A DNA stretch of 64,000 nt from Henricia sp. BOLD:AAB3569 (GCA_037783545.1 JBBELK010000316.1:496001-560000), one strand, 5' to 3'; numbered from the stretch's first letter, positions 1-10,075 are shown. A program made the numbers and translations. Notes: generated by a model from the sequence alone, not told the origin.

Positions 1-476
1 AGGGAGTATACCACTGTGCCTCATAGCTCAGCTGGTAGAGCATCTGCCCAGTGTGTCAGAGGTCTTGGGGAAAACCTGAGGGAGTATACCACTGTGCCGC
101 ATAGCTCAGCTGGTAGAGCATCTGCCCAGTGTGTCAGAGGTCTTGGGGAAACCTGAGGGAGTATACCACTTTGCCTCATAGCTCAGCTGGTAGAGCATCT
201 GCCCAGTGTGTCAGAGGTCTTGGGGAAATTTGAGGAAGTGTACCACTGTGCCTCATAGCTCAGCTGGTAGAGCATCTGCCCAGTGTGTCAGAGGTCTTGG
301 GGAAATTTGAGGGAGTATACCACTGTGCCTCATAGCTCAGCTGGTAGAGCATCTGCCCAGTGTGTCAGAGGTCTTGGGGAAAACCTGAGGGAGTATACCA
401 CTGTGCCTCATAGCTCAGCTGGTAGAGCATCTGCCCAGTGTGTCAGAGGTCTCGGGTTCAAATCCCAATGAGGACC
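1..476 (+). repeat. tRNA-like tandem array, six 77-78 bp units
   Basis: Units begin near 19, 97, 174, 251, 328 and 406. Each carries a tRNA 5' half with a good polymerase III A box (TAGCTCAGCTGG). In the first five units the tRNA 3' half is replaced by a spacer around CTTGGGGAAA and GAGGGAGTATACCACTGTG. Only the last unit (406-474) has a T arm and B box (GGTTCAAATCC) and a closing acceptor strand (CCTCAT pairs with ATGAGG). The anticodon loop is irregular (8 nt with a weak stem), so a working tRNA is unlikely. The same family recurs near 9.9, 10.6, 14.2 and 46.9 kb. A tRNA-derived minisatellite is the best description. Confidence 0.85.
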
Positions 477-1249
477 ATATGATTTTTCAGTCATTACATA
501 TTTAGTTATCTCACTTCTATGCACAAATACTATTTACACAAATATGCAGCCATAAAAATATGTACACTGTGCAAACATCCTAACTATACCGAGCAAAAAA
601 AGAAACACAGATTTTTGTCAAAAACAATTTTAAATTTAATTAAAATCAGAATATTTTGATCTTAAGTGTAAGATCAAAATATTAACATACCAGCTACCTT
701 CTGCATGACTGCATATGACTTTTGTGTGCTGAAAAAAAAAATCCTTTTTCAGATTGCATTTTTGTTAATCATAAATTAAAGCGATTGTTTGTTTCTTTTG
801 GTGCTCAGTTAATACATGTACATTTTTTCACATTTTTAGAATTAAGAGTAATGTGTAACTTTTACCAATTAATTTTTCACAAAAAAATTCCCCAAAATTC
901 TAAACACTCTACAAAAATAACTCGCCAGTGTTGAGTTTGCACACATTGCAAGGCTTTCACAGGCCATTCATTGAGGAATGCGCCAAATCAATCCTGACCC
1001 TAATGATCTGGGGGCCGGGGGGCGGGGAGTGCAATTGGGCTGTAGGCCCAGTCCTGTCCACCCAGTCTTGTCCCCGCTCTACCTTTCTCCCTTTGATTAT
1101 ATCAGCAAGTTGGTGTTCAATGATGGACTTCAGTCATTTAGCAGTGGATACCACATACATAGCTGCCAACTTCCCGTATTTCGGAGAAGAAACCTGGAAA
1201 ATAGGTTAATACCTCCTGAATTCAGACACATCTATAAATCTCTGCACAG
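477..1249. other. AT-rich intergenic stretch
   Basis: I see no gene here. The sequence is AT-rich up to about 950. From about 1150 to 1249 it looks like the 3' flank of the adjacent lectin copy. Confidence 0.5.
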
Positions 1250-1753
1250 TTATGCATTTGGCATCTCACATACGAATCGGAACGAAAAATCGCAGTTGGT
1301 ATCATCCCATGTGTCCATGACACCAGAGTTATTAATAATGCAGCAGTCTTGGTTTCCATCGCGATTATTGGGTTCTCCAGTATTCCAGTTGACGAAGCTT
1401 CTCTGACTTCCTTCCATCCAAACAAAGTTCCCCTGTTGTTGCACGTCGTTAAGTCCGATTCAAACTTCACAATCTTTCTTTATGCTGGTTGCGTACTTGA
1501 ACACAAAGTCATTCTCTGCTTGATCAGAAATTGACACGAGATGGGCAGCTCTCCCCGGCTTGGTGAAGTTCAAACAGTATGCTTCGGCTTTCAGAAATGC
1601 CATTCTGTCATTGATGTAAAGGTAGCAGTGATTTCCATAGGCCAGCCAAGGTGGAGGACAGGTGCGTGATGTACGTGTTAAGATGCACCTGTCAGACAGT
1701 GACAAAGCAGGTCTAAATGTCACCAAGACAAAAAGACTCCAGAATGACATCAT
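1250..1753 (-). pseudogene. C-type lectin copy A with a premature stop
   Basis: The copy is intronless and 168 codons long including the stop. It has a signal peptide (MMSFWSLFVLVTF), then a mature N-terminus rich in Cys and Arg, then one C-type lectin domain (WLAYGNHCYLY, GEPNNRDGNQDC, WDDTNC, FVCEMPNA). The EPN motif is the mannose-type calcium-site signature in this family. One in-frame TGA at 1460-1462 replaces the Trp of the conserved WIGLND motif. A TGG to TGA change explains it, and the frame is open on both sides. It is therefore either a young pseudogene, a segregating null allele or a sequencing error. An intact product would be a secreted glycan-binding protein. Only about 160 bp separate its start from the stop of copy B. 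Confidence 0.85.
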
Positions 1754-1789
1754 GATGTTTTGTTCAGATCAGTTCTGATGCTGACCCTG

Positions 1790-1913
1790 ACTTAATTTCA
1801 GCCACTTTAATGTCATTGGGTGTGGTTCAAACGCCATCTTGATGCTGGTAACATGCTTAAACACAATGTCATTCGTTGTCCCAAACTTTTTGCAGACTTA
1901 CTCCTGTTGCGAT
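1790..1913 (-). repeat. Duplicated lectin 3' flank
   Basis: The sequence around CTTTAATGTCATTGGGTGTGG and CACAATGTCATTCGTTGTCC recurs almost unchanged at about 3700-3830 and in part at about 5440-5560. Each copy follows the stop codon of a minus-strand lectin. This marks a tandem segmental duplication of a gene plus its flank. Confidence 0.75.
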
Positions 1914-2429
1914 TCAAGAACAGTTATATGCATTTGGCATCTCACATAGGAATCTCAACGGAATTTTACATTTGTCATCATCCCACTTGTCTAGGGCATA
2001 ATTGCCATTGATAACTACACAGTCTTGTCCCCCACTCCAATTGGATGGTTCAGTTGGATGCCAGTTGGTGAAGCCAGTCTCACTTCCGTCCGTCCACACA
2101 AACTGTCCTTCCTGTTGTATGTCATTGAGCCCGATCCAAACTCTACAGCTTATTGATATGCTGCTAGAATACTTATACACAAACTCATTTTCTGCTTGAT
2201 CAGAAATTGATACGAGATGGGCAGCTAGCCCCGTCTCGGTGAAGTTCGAGCAGTATGATTCAGCCGTTAGAAATGGCATTCTGTCATTGACGTAAAGGTA
2301 GCAGTGATTTCCATAGGCCAGCCAAGGTGGAGGACAGGTGCGTGATGTGCGTGTCGAGATGCACCTGTCAGACAGTGACAAAGCAGGTCCAAATGTCATC
2401 AAGACAAAAAGACTCCAGAATGACATCAT
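1914..2429 (-). CDS. Secreted C-type lectin B
   Basis: This is an intact, intronless ORF of 171 codons. It has a hydrophobic signal peptide (about residues 1-20), then SDRCISTRTSRTC, then a full C-type lectin domain with WLAYGNHCYLY, LVSISDQAEN, WIGLND and CEMPNA. The calcium-site triplet is EPS (HPTEPSNWSGGQDC) where copies A, C and D have EPN. The second calcium-site motif is WDDDKC. The product should be a small secreted carbohydrate-binding protein with one domain and no membrane anchor. Roles in innate recognition are common for such proteins in marine invertebrates, but the ligand cannot be read from sequence. The protein ends AYNCS, five residues past the end of its paralogues. The start follows their shared MMSFWSL. 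Confidence 0.88.
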   Translation of the reverse strand: MMSFWSLFVLMTFGPALSLSDRCISTRTSRTCPPPWLAYGNHCYLYVNDRMPFLTAESYCSNFTETGLAAHLVSISDQAENEFVYKYSSSISISCRVWIGLNDIQQEGQFVWTDGSETGFTNWHPTEPSNWSGGQDCVVINGNYALDKWDDDKCKIPLRFLCEMPNAYNCS

Positions 2430-3690
2430 GATGTTTTGTTCAGATCAGTTCTGCCGTTGTGCTTTGGTATAGTGTGAAATGTACATGTACAGTAGAATAC
2501 GTTTATTTTCTAGTGGAGGCCGTTGTTTTATTCACATCTTTGTCCAGGGATATGTGTACAATCAGCAACTGATACTGCTTTCCTTAATGCTTTATTGAAT
2601 GCTCCTCTTTCACACGTTAGGAACTTGATGTTGAAGAAAGAAAATTTAGAGCAGAATCCGCGCTTGACTCTCCTGCATGGTTTTTTGCCAAAATCTGCGG
2701 CACTGTTCTGGTACAGCCTGTACACACCGTGTCTACAAGCAAATGTGTGCTGCTTATTTGCTTCATGCATCCACGTCTGTTGTCGTTTCAGTTGCATCTG
2801 GCCCAGACCAGACCAATAATCATTTACACCCACTATACAGACTGAACTAGCCAATCACTGTGCAGATAAATGGTGATGCAAGTGGTTTGTGCTGGGTCAT
2901 GTGATCAACTGATTGTGCACACTTCAGTAGTACTAGACACGTTCTCTATGGGGTGGAGCCAACAGATCAATATTTTGACGTCACATTGTAAAACTGACTG
3001 TTCTCGATGCAGGCCTAATATCATGCTCTAGTTCTCTCATAATATTCTCATTGTTTCAACTCGGGCCAAGTTCTGAAGGTTCTTATAGCTTTTGAAAAAA
3101 AAGTAACTCGTCGAGGATTTAATCAACCATAACTTGTAGCTGAAAAATGCCTCGATCGTGCTGCCCGAGCAATATTGATTTCAGAGCTAGCAACACAATG
3201 AAATTTCACACCCGACTGTCGTCACCGCAGATGCAATGAAGTCTCTGTGCCATTGCGCCAGTTTCCATCATGATATTCATCCTTGTACATCAAGTATTGC
3301 CAACTGAGGCATGCACATGAAGGGTCCGTTTGAATAACTCTGCATCTTGGTCAAAAACATCGCCATCTTGTTGCCTTAGCAACTCCAGTTTCTTAGCCGA
3401 CATCACAGATGTTTACTATTTCTTTATTTGCTGCAAGCAAATAAAGACAAACCAAGTATCCCTTGGCAGCAGGAACTAGGCACTGCGGTCTCCTCAGTAG
3501 CAAGCCACCTCTAGGAGTGTGTGTTGTCTAGTGGGTACACAGTCCTGCTCATAATCGAGTTATGGGTTCAAGCCTCTCTAGTACCACCGGTTGAATTTGT
3601 TAGCAAAACAAATGGAACACTTGACAATTTTCTCTATCTCCTGTGGAGTGATGTTGGGTTAAACCGGCATCCAATTGAAGAAGCTACCCT
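2430..3690. other. Intergenic spacer with duplicated segments
   Basis: I see no gene. The part from about 2850 to 3400 resembles 6850-7320 (shared phrases such as CCTCGATCGTG, GCAATATTGATTTCAG and CAACACAATGAAATTT). The tandem duplication therefore covered spacer as well as lectin genes. A short palindrome around TTTATTTGCTGCAAGCAAATAAA lies near 3423-3445. Confidence 0.5.
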
Positions 3691-3831
3691 GACTTAATTT
3701 CAGTCACTTTAATGTCATTGGGTGTGGTTTAAACGCCATCTTTATGCTGGTAACATGCTTAAACACAATGTCATTCGTTGTCCCAAACTTTTTGCAGACT
3801 TTCCCCTGTTAATGTTGCGATTCGAGCACAG

Positions 3832-4338
3832 TTATGCATTTGGCATCTCACATAGGAATGTCAACAAATCTTCACAGTGGTCGTCATCCCACTTGTCTAT
3901 AACATACATGTAAATGCTATTGATTACTACACAGTCTTGTCCCAAACCATCACCATCATTGGGTTCTTTTGGGTGCCAGTTGATGAAGCCAGTCTCACTT
4001 CCGTCCGTCCAAACAAACTTTCCTTCCTGTTGCATGTCATTAAGCCCGATCCAAACTTTATGGGTTGCTATGCTGCTAGCATACTTAAACACAAAGTCAT
4101 TTTCTGCTTGATCAGAAATCGATACGAGATGGGCAGCTCTCCCCGGCTCGGTGAAGTTTGAGCAGTATGCTTCGGCCGTTAGAAATGGCATTTTGTCATT
4201 GACGTAAAGGTAGCAGTGATTTCCATAGGCCAGCCAAGGTGGGGGACAGGTGCGTGATGTACGTGTTGAGATGCACCTGTCAGACAGTGACAAAGCAGGT
4301 CCAAATGCCAACAAGATTAAAAGACTCCAGAACGACAT
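3832..4338 (-). CDS. Secreted C-type lectin C
   Basis: This is an intact, intronless ORF of 168 residues. It starts MSFWSLLILLAFGPALSLS, a clear signal peptide with a likely cleavage after the Leu-Ser stretch, and continues into one C-type lectin domain: CPPPWLAYGNHCYLY, LVSISDQAENDF, WIGLNDMQQEGKFVW, EPN triplet (HPKEPNDGDGLGQDC), WDDDHC and the closing CEMPNA. The EPN triplet predicts mannose-type ligand preference by family rule. It is closest to copies B and D, and the 5' flank is shared with copy D out to about 280 bp upstream. A secreted soluble lectin is the likely role. Confidence 0.9.
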   Translation of the reverse strand: MSFWSLLILLAFGPALSLSDRCISTRTSRTCPPPWLAYGNHCYLYVNDKMPFLTAEAYCSNFTEPGRAAHLVSISDQAENDFVFKYASSIATHKVWIGLNDMQQEGKFVWTDGSETGFINWHPKEPNDGDGLGQDCVVINSIYMYVIDKWDDDHCEDLLTFLCEMPNA

Positions 4339-4442
4339 TGTGAGTTGCTTGTAAAGGCCAGGTGTTTGTTCTTTTACATGTCGCTTGGTACAGCTATCTT
4401 ACACTCGAATGAGATGTACACTCTTTTCGGCTGGTGAAAGCT

Positions 4443-4460
4443 GAATAAAACACCAATTGG
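4443..4460 (-). promoter_or_regulatory. Candidate lectin C core promoter
   Basis: On the minus strand a CCAATTGG box is followed by TTTTATTC (TATA-like), about 108 bp before the lectin C start. The same pair at the same distance precedes lectin D. Conservation may only reflect recent duplication. Confidence 0.3.
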
Positions 4461-4669
4461 AACAAAACTGATTTGTCGTTAATCATTACATGGCCAGTGT
4501 TGGTATATGGCGTGGTTAACAGTTCCTCTGATGCCGCTTGCTTTAAAAAGATGAAATGCCAAAACAACTCGTCTGTCCAGAAATCGGAAAGCTACAATGT
4601 AGCACGTACAATGCTACCTGCTGCACCTAGACTACAAGTCTCAACCGACATCAACTGGTACAGTTGTTG

Positions 4670-5215
4670 TTCTGTCGTCGACTTAAATCTGCGCTGTCGT
4701 TTATACCGGCCCCGGCCGTGTGGCCCAAATCTGTCAACATTGCTAATTCACAGTCAACAATTTCATCAAAATCCAATCACGGCATCTTTCGCAAAGTCAA
4801 TAATTTTGGCATTCAAGATTGATGTTTCTGGGTCACGAATGCCAATTCGTGCTATTCATTGCGCTTTAGCTGTTCAGTAGCGCCGTTGTTTTGTCGTCAA
4901 CTTCAAACTTTGCTGTGGCTTTATGGATCAAATTTTAATATTACAAACACTGCTAATTGAAAGCTGCCATTTTCATCAAAATCCAATCACGTTGCCATTG
5001 GCAAAATCAATAATTGTGACAGTCAAGATTGCGAATATACAGAGTGTGGTTTTCATTGCGCTTCAGTTGTCCGGTGGCTCTGTTATTCTGCCGTCAGCTT
5101 GATGAATAGCGCCGTCGTTTATACTGGCCTTCTGGCCCAAATTTAATACCCACATTGCCGTTTCAACAGTTGACATTTTCATCAAAATCCGATCAAAGTG
5201 TCCAGGGGCGGATCC
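4670..5215. repeat. Diverged ~200-220 bp tandem repeat, three units
   Basis: Three units start near 4671, 4891 and 5088. They share CTGTCGTCGACTTAAATCTG-like, TTTCATCAAAATCCAATCAC and AATCAATAATTTTGACA-like blocks. Two further units lie at 6390-6775. No coding potential is convincing. Confidence 0.6.
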
Positions 5216-5567
5216 AGGGGGGTGCGTGGGGGGCGCACACACCCACCACCCCCCTTTTCCAAAAAGAAAACCAAAAAAACCCACCACTTTTTGTGCACAC
5301 TTTTCCTGCTTAAAGTGGTTGAATATTGCCTCAGATTGTACCACAGAGCATCTAGAATCCATCTAGAAGCCGTCAGGGCTTCGCGCTACGCTCTCGCTAT
5401 TTCATTGTCATCAGCATGTCCAGTTAAAGAAGCTATCCTGACTTAATTCCAGCCATCGCAACAACGTTCTCTTCAGTTTAATGTCATTGGGTGTAATTCA
5501 TTGCTGGTAACCATGTTAACAGACTAATTAAACATTCTCTCTCCCAGCTTTGCATAGACATGAGCAG

Positions 5568-6071
5568 TTATGCAGATGGCATCTCACAAACAAAACTGTC
5601 CACATGATCACAACTGATATCGTCCCATTTGTCCTTGAAATGAACGTTATTCATAACGGTGCAGTCTTGTTCCCCGTCGTCACTGTTGGGTTCTCCTTCG
5701 AGCCAGTTGTTAAAGTTACTCAGACTTCCATCCGTCCACACAAACTTGTCTTCCTCTTGCATGTCGTTGAACCCAAGCCAAATTCTATTATCTGTTTTTT
5801 TAATGCTTGTTGCGTACTTGAATACAAACTCATTTTCTGCTTGATCAGAAATCGATACGAGATGGGCAGCTCTCCCCGGCGTGGCGAAGGTTGAGCAGTA
5901 TGCTTCGGCATCTAGAAATGTCAATTTTTCAATGACGTAAAGGTAGCAGTGATTTCCATAGGCCAGCCAAGGTGGGGGACAGGTGCGTGATGTACGTGTT
6001 GAGATGCACCTGTCGGACAGCGACAAAGCAGGTCCAAATGTCAACAAGATTAAAAGACTCCAGAACGACAT
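5568..6071 (-). CDS. Secreted C-type lectin D
   Basis: This is an intact, intronless ORF of 167 residues. The signal peptide MSFWSLLILLTFGPALSLS is followed by SDRCISTRTSRTC and a complete C-type lectin domain: WLAYGNHCYLYV, LVSISDQAENEF, WLGFNDMQEEDKFVW, the EPN triplet (LEGEPNSDDGEQDC), WDDISC and FVCEMPSA. WLGFND replaces WIGLND, a conservative change. The family features predict a calcium-dependent, mannose-type, secreted lectin. It lies on the same strand as copies A-C and has the same promoter-proximal sequence as copy C, so co-expression is plausible. Confidence 0.9.
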   Translation of the reverse strand: MSFWSLLILLTFGPALSLSDRCISTRTSRTCPPPWLAYGNHCYLYVIEKLTFLDAEAYCSTFATPGRAAHLVSISDQAENEFVFKYATSIKKTDNRIWLGFNDMQEEDKFVWTDGSLSNFNNWLEGEPNSDDGEQDCTVMNNVHFKDKWDDISCDHVDSFVCEMPSA

Positions 6072-6174
6072 TGTGCGTTGCTTGTAAGGGTCAGTTGTTT
6101 GTTCTTTTACATGTCACTTGGTACAGCTATCTTTCACTCGAATGAGATGTACACTCTTTGTGGCTGGTGAAAGC

Positions 6175-6193
6175 TGAATAAAACACCAATTGG
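6175..6193 (-). promoter_or_regulatory. Candidate lectin D core promoter
   Basis: The same CCAATTGG plus TATA-like pair as upstream of lectin C, again about 108 bp before the start codon. Confidence 0.3.
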
Positions 6194-6389
6194 AACAAAA
6201 CTGATTTGTTGTTAATTGTTTGCAGCCAGTGTTGGTATATGGCGTGTTTAACAGTTTCCTCTGATGCCGCTTGCCAAAACAACTCGACTGTCCAGAAATC
6301 AGAAAGCTACCATGTAAAATGCCGCCAGGTTTCTACTTGTAAACCAAATCGTCCGCTGCACATAGACTACAAGTCCCAACCGACATCAA

Positions 6390-6775
6390 CTGGTAGCTAT
6401 ATCGTTCTGCCGTCAACTCGAATATACGCTGTCGTTAATACTGGCTGTGGCCGTGTGACCCAAATTTTAATATTACAAACACTGCTTATGTTGAGTTTGT
6501 TGCCATTTTCATCAAAATCAAATTATTTTGCCATTCATCACAAAATCAATAATTTTGACAGTCGAGATTACGAATATACAGCAAGCGCTTCTCTGCATTT
6601 GAGTTGTCCAATGGTTATGTCATTATGCCTTAAACTTAAATCTACGCTGTTGTTTATACTGGCTGCGGCCTTGTGGATCAAAACCAAGATCAGCATTGTC
6701 AATTTAAGTTGCCATTTTCATCAAAACCCAATTTCCTTGCCATTCTCAAAATCAAAACCTCAGATGTAAATACCA
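6390..6775. repeat. Two more units of the ~200 bp repeat
   Basis: The blocks TTTTCATCAAAA and AAAATCAATAATTTTGACAG match the array at 4670-5215. The array is therefore part of the duplicated lectin 5' flank. Confidence 0.55.
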
Positions 6776-7365
6776 AGAAAGCAGTCAGTCACGTGACAAT
6801 CTTGCAAAGACTCGACTTAGTAGCGAGGTTTTGCAACTTATTTTGCTTGACGTTTACGTCCTACATGCAGACTGAACTGGCCAATCACTGGGCAGATCAA
6901 TTGTGATGCAAGTTTTTATAATATGCTCCAGTTCTCTGATAATATTTTAATTGTTACGACTTGGCGTCAATTCTGAAGGTCTTTGTGTATTTTCCAGAAA
7001 GGCACACTCATTTGAGCATTTAATCAACCATAACTTGTGTCTGAAGATGCCTCGATCGTGTTGCCTATGCAATATTGATTTCAGGGCAAGCAACACAATG
7101 AAATTTTACACCTGACTGTTGAACAATAAAATTTCACACGTGACTGTTGTTACTGCAGATACAATTAAGTCTGTGTGCAATCAAGCCATACGATATCCAT
7201 CCTTTTTGAACTGAGGCATGCTTATGGAGGGTCCATTTGAATATTTAAGTGCATCTTTAATATTTAAAGATGCCTCTATTTTGTTGCCTTAAGCAACTTC
7301 AGTTTCAGAGCGGATATCAAGGATATGTTCATGCCGTCCTCATTTTGCTGCAAATTTCAGTAGAT

Positions 7366-7436
7366 GATGATCTTCTGCGCCTTGAACACCCAGCAGGGTG
7401 GATATGTGCGCATTACAAAAATTATTATTATTATTA
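7366..7436 (+). mobile_element. LINE 3' tail with (ATT)n end
   Basis: The segment CTGCGCCTTGAACACCCAGC, continuing to GCGCATTACA, is nearly identical to the 3' end of the LINE at 30.3-30.8 kb. It ends in ATT repeats, as expected for a non-LTR retrotransposon 3' terminus. Only the tail is present (5' truncated). Confidence 0.75.
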
Positions 7437-7439
7437 CTG

Positions 7440-7735
7440 GCCAACAACGGTAACTAACGAGGAAGTTAGGAACAGGGTTTGATTCGTCAGAGAAGGTGGA
7501 GATGGATTGGACACGTGCTCCACATGGACCTGAACCAAAGCCCACGCATCGCGCTGACCTAGGCACCTGAGGAGTAGAGGAGGGGAGGAAGACCAAGGGA
7601 GACATAGAGAAGGACTGCGGAGACGGAGAGAGTGGAAATGAGGTTCTCATCATGGTCGGAAGCTGTTACTGCCGCGAGTGACCGGAGTGCTTGGCATAAA
7701 AGAGTGACTGGCCCAAAGGAACTAAGTAACTCAAG
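7440..7735 (+). mobile_element. LINE ORF2 C-terminal remnant
   Basis: Conceptual translation gives IRQRRWRWIGHVLHMD, then RGGRPRET and a final DRSAWHKR. This is the W-GHV-RM / GRP-TW / DR-W pattern found after the reverse transcriptase in many LINEs. Three in-frame TAG codons and a frame change near the start show that it is dead. It lies directly upstream of lectin copy E. Confidence 0.65.
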
Positions 7736-7785
7736 ATGTTGATCATATAGATTCAGCTTCTATCCACAAAAACCCACTTTTTTCT

Positions 7786-8232
7786 TGCATCTCAAACCGC
7801 ACACAAACATCACGCACCTGTCCCCCACCTTGGCTGGCCTATGGAAATCATTGCTACCTTTATGTCAACGATGGAATGACATTTCTTGAGGCCGAAGCAT
7901 ACTGCTCAAACTTCACCAAGCCGGGGAGAGCTTCCCATCTCGTGTCAATTTCTGATCAAGCAGAAAATGCCTTTGTGTATAAGTATTCTAGCAGCATAGC
8001 AGGCCATAAAGTTTGGATTGGGCTCAATGACATGCAACTCGAAGGGAAGTTTGTGTGGACGGACGGAAGTGAGACTGGCTTCATCAACTGGCACCCGAAT
8101 GAACCATCCAATGTGTATAAGGGACAAGCACAAGACTGTGTAGTTATCAATGGCAATTATGCCAGAGACAATTGGGATGATTACACATGCGAAGATTTGT
8201 TGAAATTCCTCTGTGAGATGCCAATTATTTAA
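7786..8232 (+). pseudogene. C-type lectin copy E lacking signal peptide
   Basis: The mature domain is intact: TSRTCPPPWLAYGNHCYLYV, LVSISDQAENAF, WIGLNDMQLEGKFVW, EPS triplet (HPNEPSNVYKGQAQDC), WDDYTC and CEMPII. Homology to copies B-D stops at about 7786, at the start of the mature protein, and the LINE remnant follows immediately upstream. No in-frame ATG precedes the domain. The first one (7876) lies inside it. The gene is therefore 5'-truncated, unless an unseen upstream exon supplies a signal peptide. It runs opposite to copies A-D, so the cluster also contains an inverted duplication. A reanimated gene cannot be excluded without RNA data. Confidence 0.75.
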
Positions 8233-8366
8233 CTGTCCGTGTCACAACAGCTAAAATGTCTGCAAAATGTTTCGGGACAGAGAATGACGTAGTGGTTAAG
8301 TATGGTCCTGACACTGAACTCAGACATTCAACTGAGGAAGACTGCACAATGCTGTTGTTGTTTATA

Positions 8367-8697
8367 GCATACTGCTTAAACTTCACCAAGCCAGGGCAAG
8401 CTGCCCATCGTATCAATTTCTGATCAAGCAGAGAATGACTTTGTGTATCAGTATTCTAGCATCATATCATCAAGCTGTAGAGTTTGGATCGGGCTCAATG
8501 ACATGCAACAGGAAGGAAAGTTTGTTTGGACGGACAGAACTCAGACTGGCTTCATCAACTGGCAAGATGGAGAACCCAATGATGATAATGGGGAACAAGA
8601 CTGCAGCGTTATGAATAACTTGGATCCCAAGGACGAGTGGGACGATGACAGATGCATTTATTGGTACAAATTTGTATGTCAGATGCCAAATGCATAA
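8367..8697 (+). pseudogene. C-type lectin copy F, truncated and frameshifted
   Basis: Homology starts at AYCLNFTKPG, so the signal peptide and the first third of the domain are missing. A 2-base deletion near 8408 (GCCCATCTCGT in paralogues, GCCCATCGT here) shifts the frame. The rest is open to the normal stop: WIGLNDMQQEGKFVW, EPN triplet, WDDDRC, FVCQMPNA. The truncation and frameshift together make it a pseudogene. It lies 134 bp after copy E on the same strand, so the pair probably arose by tandem duplication. Confidence 0.85.
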
Positions 8698-8967
8698 CTG
8701 CTTCTGTGTCTCAACAGCAGAAAGTCTGGCAAAAACTGGGGATAGGAATTACATTGTGTAGTATAAGGAAAGATAAGTGCCTGGGAGAAGGGCGTTCTGC
8801 TGTTTTAACTTGTGTTTTCAACCTTAACACCTTTTTGCTGGCCACAGGATGACCTCTGTACAGTGTATAAAGCAAAGGGGTTACAAAGACGGAATTGAAG
8901 GCTAATTTGAGGCACGTAGGGGTTTCGACCATATCTGAAGTGATCTGTGGGAGAGGTGGTTATATCA

Positions 8968-9420
8968 TTGAAGGGTTTATCCCTCTGTGGCGCTTGTTAA
9001 GCTCACGTGATAGCCAATCCCAGTCAGTGAGGAACAACTGGAAGACTGTGTTTCGAGTCCACCAGTTGGCTTCATAGCTCAATTAGTAGAGCGTCTGCAT
9101 GTAAAGCAGAAGGTCCGTGGTTTGAATCCTGGTGAAGCTAAGGTGTATTCTGCTACATCCGGATTCCCCACCCTCCGACATTCAACTGGGGAAAACATTG
9201 CTCTATGCTGTTGTTGTTACCAGTACATGGTGCACGCCATTGCCAGGCAACCAACAGTCTGTCTACTTTATGCCATTTTCTCCTGCCTTAAACACTGTAT
9301 TGATTCTGTACTTCAAATCTGCCGTGTACACCACATAGCAACAAAAATTTAGTCTGGTCAAGTGGACACTAAGTGTGCATGTAAAAGAACGTACGCCAGC
9401 ACTGTACATGTGAAACACAC
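8968..9420 (+). repeat. Dispersed element with embedded tRNA-like segment
   Basis: A tRNA-shaped segment at 9068-9139 has acceptor GGCTTCA/TGAAGCT, anticodon stem TCTGC/GCAGA and a GTA anticodon by position, but a mismatched T stem. About 95 bp upstream (GGGTTTATCCCTCTGTGGCG to CACCAGTT) also matches the copy at 51.6 kb, so the unit extends beyond the tRNA-like part. The body downstream (about 9210-9420) recurs at 40190-40395. A SINE-like element is likely. Confidence 0.65.
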
Positions 9421-9884
9421 AAAAAGGCTAATTGGATGCCGGTACATGTATAATCAAACTGCACTCGCAGGAGATGGATAAAATCGTCAATCGGTTCAAT
9501 TTGTTGACCCACAAAACTTAAGGCGAAGAGACCATCTGCACTTGAACCGACAAGGTGATCTTTAACTGTGCTGTTGGGCAGGACTTTAACAAGAAACATT
9601 TTTCCATGGCGAGGCCTCGTGATTTGTGGTAGTTATTGCAGTTTTTAAGTTTGACTGACATATATTTACTTTTATGCTTTTAACCAGCGGAATAATCTTG
9701 GTTTTAAGGAGTTTAAAATAGACTTGAGATCAAAGACGTTGAAAAGCTGATGTTAAACTTTCAGTAACTCTAAATCCTTGAAGGCAACTTGAGTCAGTTT
9801 TGAACATTCATGACAAAAGTGCGAGGCAGAAAATGTGGATGCTGATTGTTGCTTTGCGGAGGTTAGTTCCTATTGTTCTCAGGC

Positions 9885-10075
9885 CCAAAAGATTTCTTGG
9901 TAGAGCATCTGCCCGGTGTTTCAGAGGTCTTGGGGAAAACCTGAGGGAGTATACCGCTGTGACTCATAGCTCAGCTAGTAGAGCATCTGTCTGTTGTGTC
10001 GGAGGTCTTGGGGAAACCTGAGGGAGTTTACCACTGTGACTCATAGCTCAGCTGGTAGAGCATCTGTCTGTTCAT
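9885..10075 (+). repeat. tRNA-like array, about three degenerate units
   Basis: The same A-box unit and spacer as at 1-476, with no B box. From 10076 to 10614 the sequence is non-repetitive and I see no gene in it. Confidence 0.75.

Noticed and set aside
1..476. An open frame through the tRNA-like array with a repeated SSAGRASA peptide
   Set aside because: It follows only from the repeat period being near a multiple of 3. It has no start context or splice pattern and sits on a tRNA-derived repeat.
1222..2200. Plus-strand frames opposite the lectins
   Set aside because: They are shadows of the conserved minus-strand lectin domain.
5198..5446. Pro-rich frame with HPPPPF
   Set aside because: It crosses a GC-rich low-complexity patch, and no splice or homology support was found.
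7357..7653. Minus-strand Ser/Pro-rich frame
   Set aside because: It is antisense to the LINE remnant and LINE tail.
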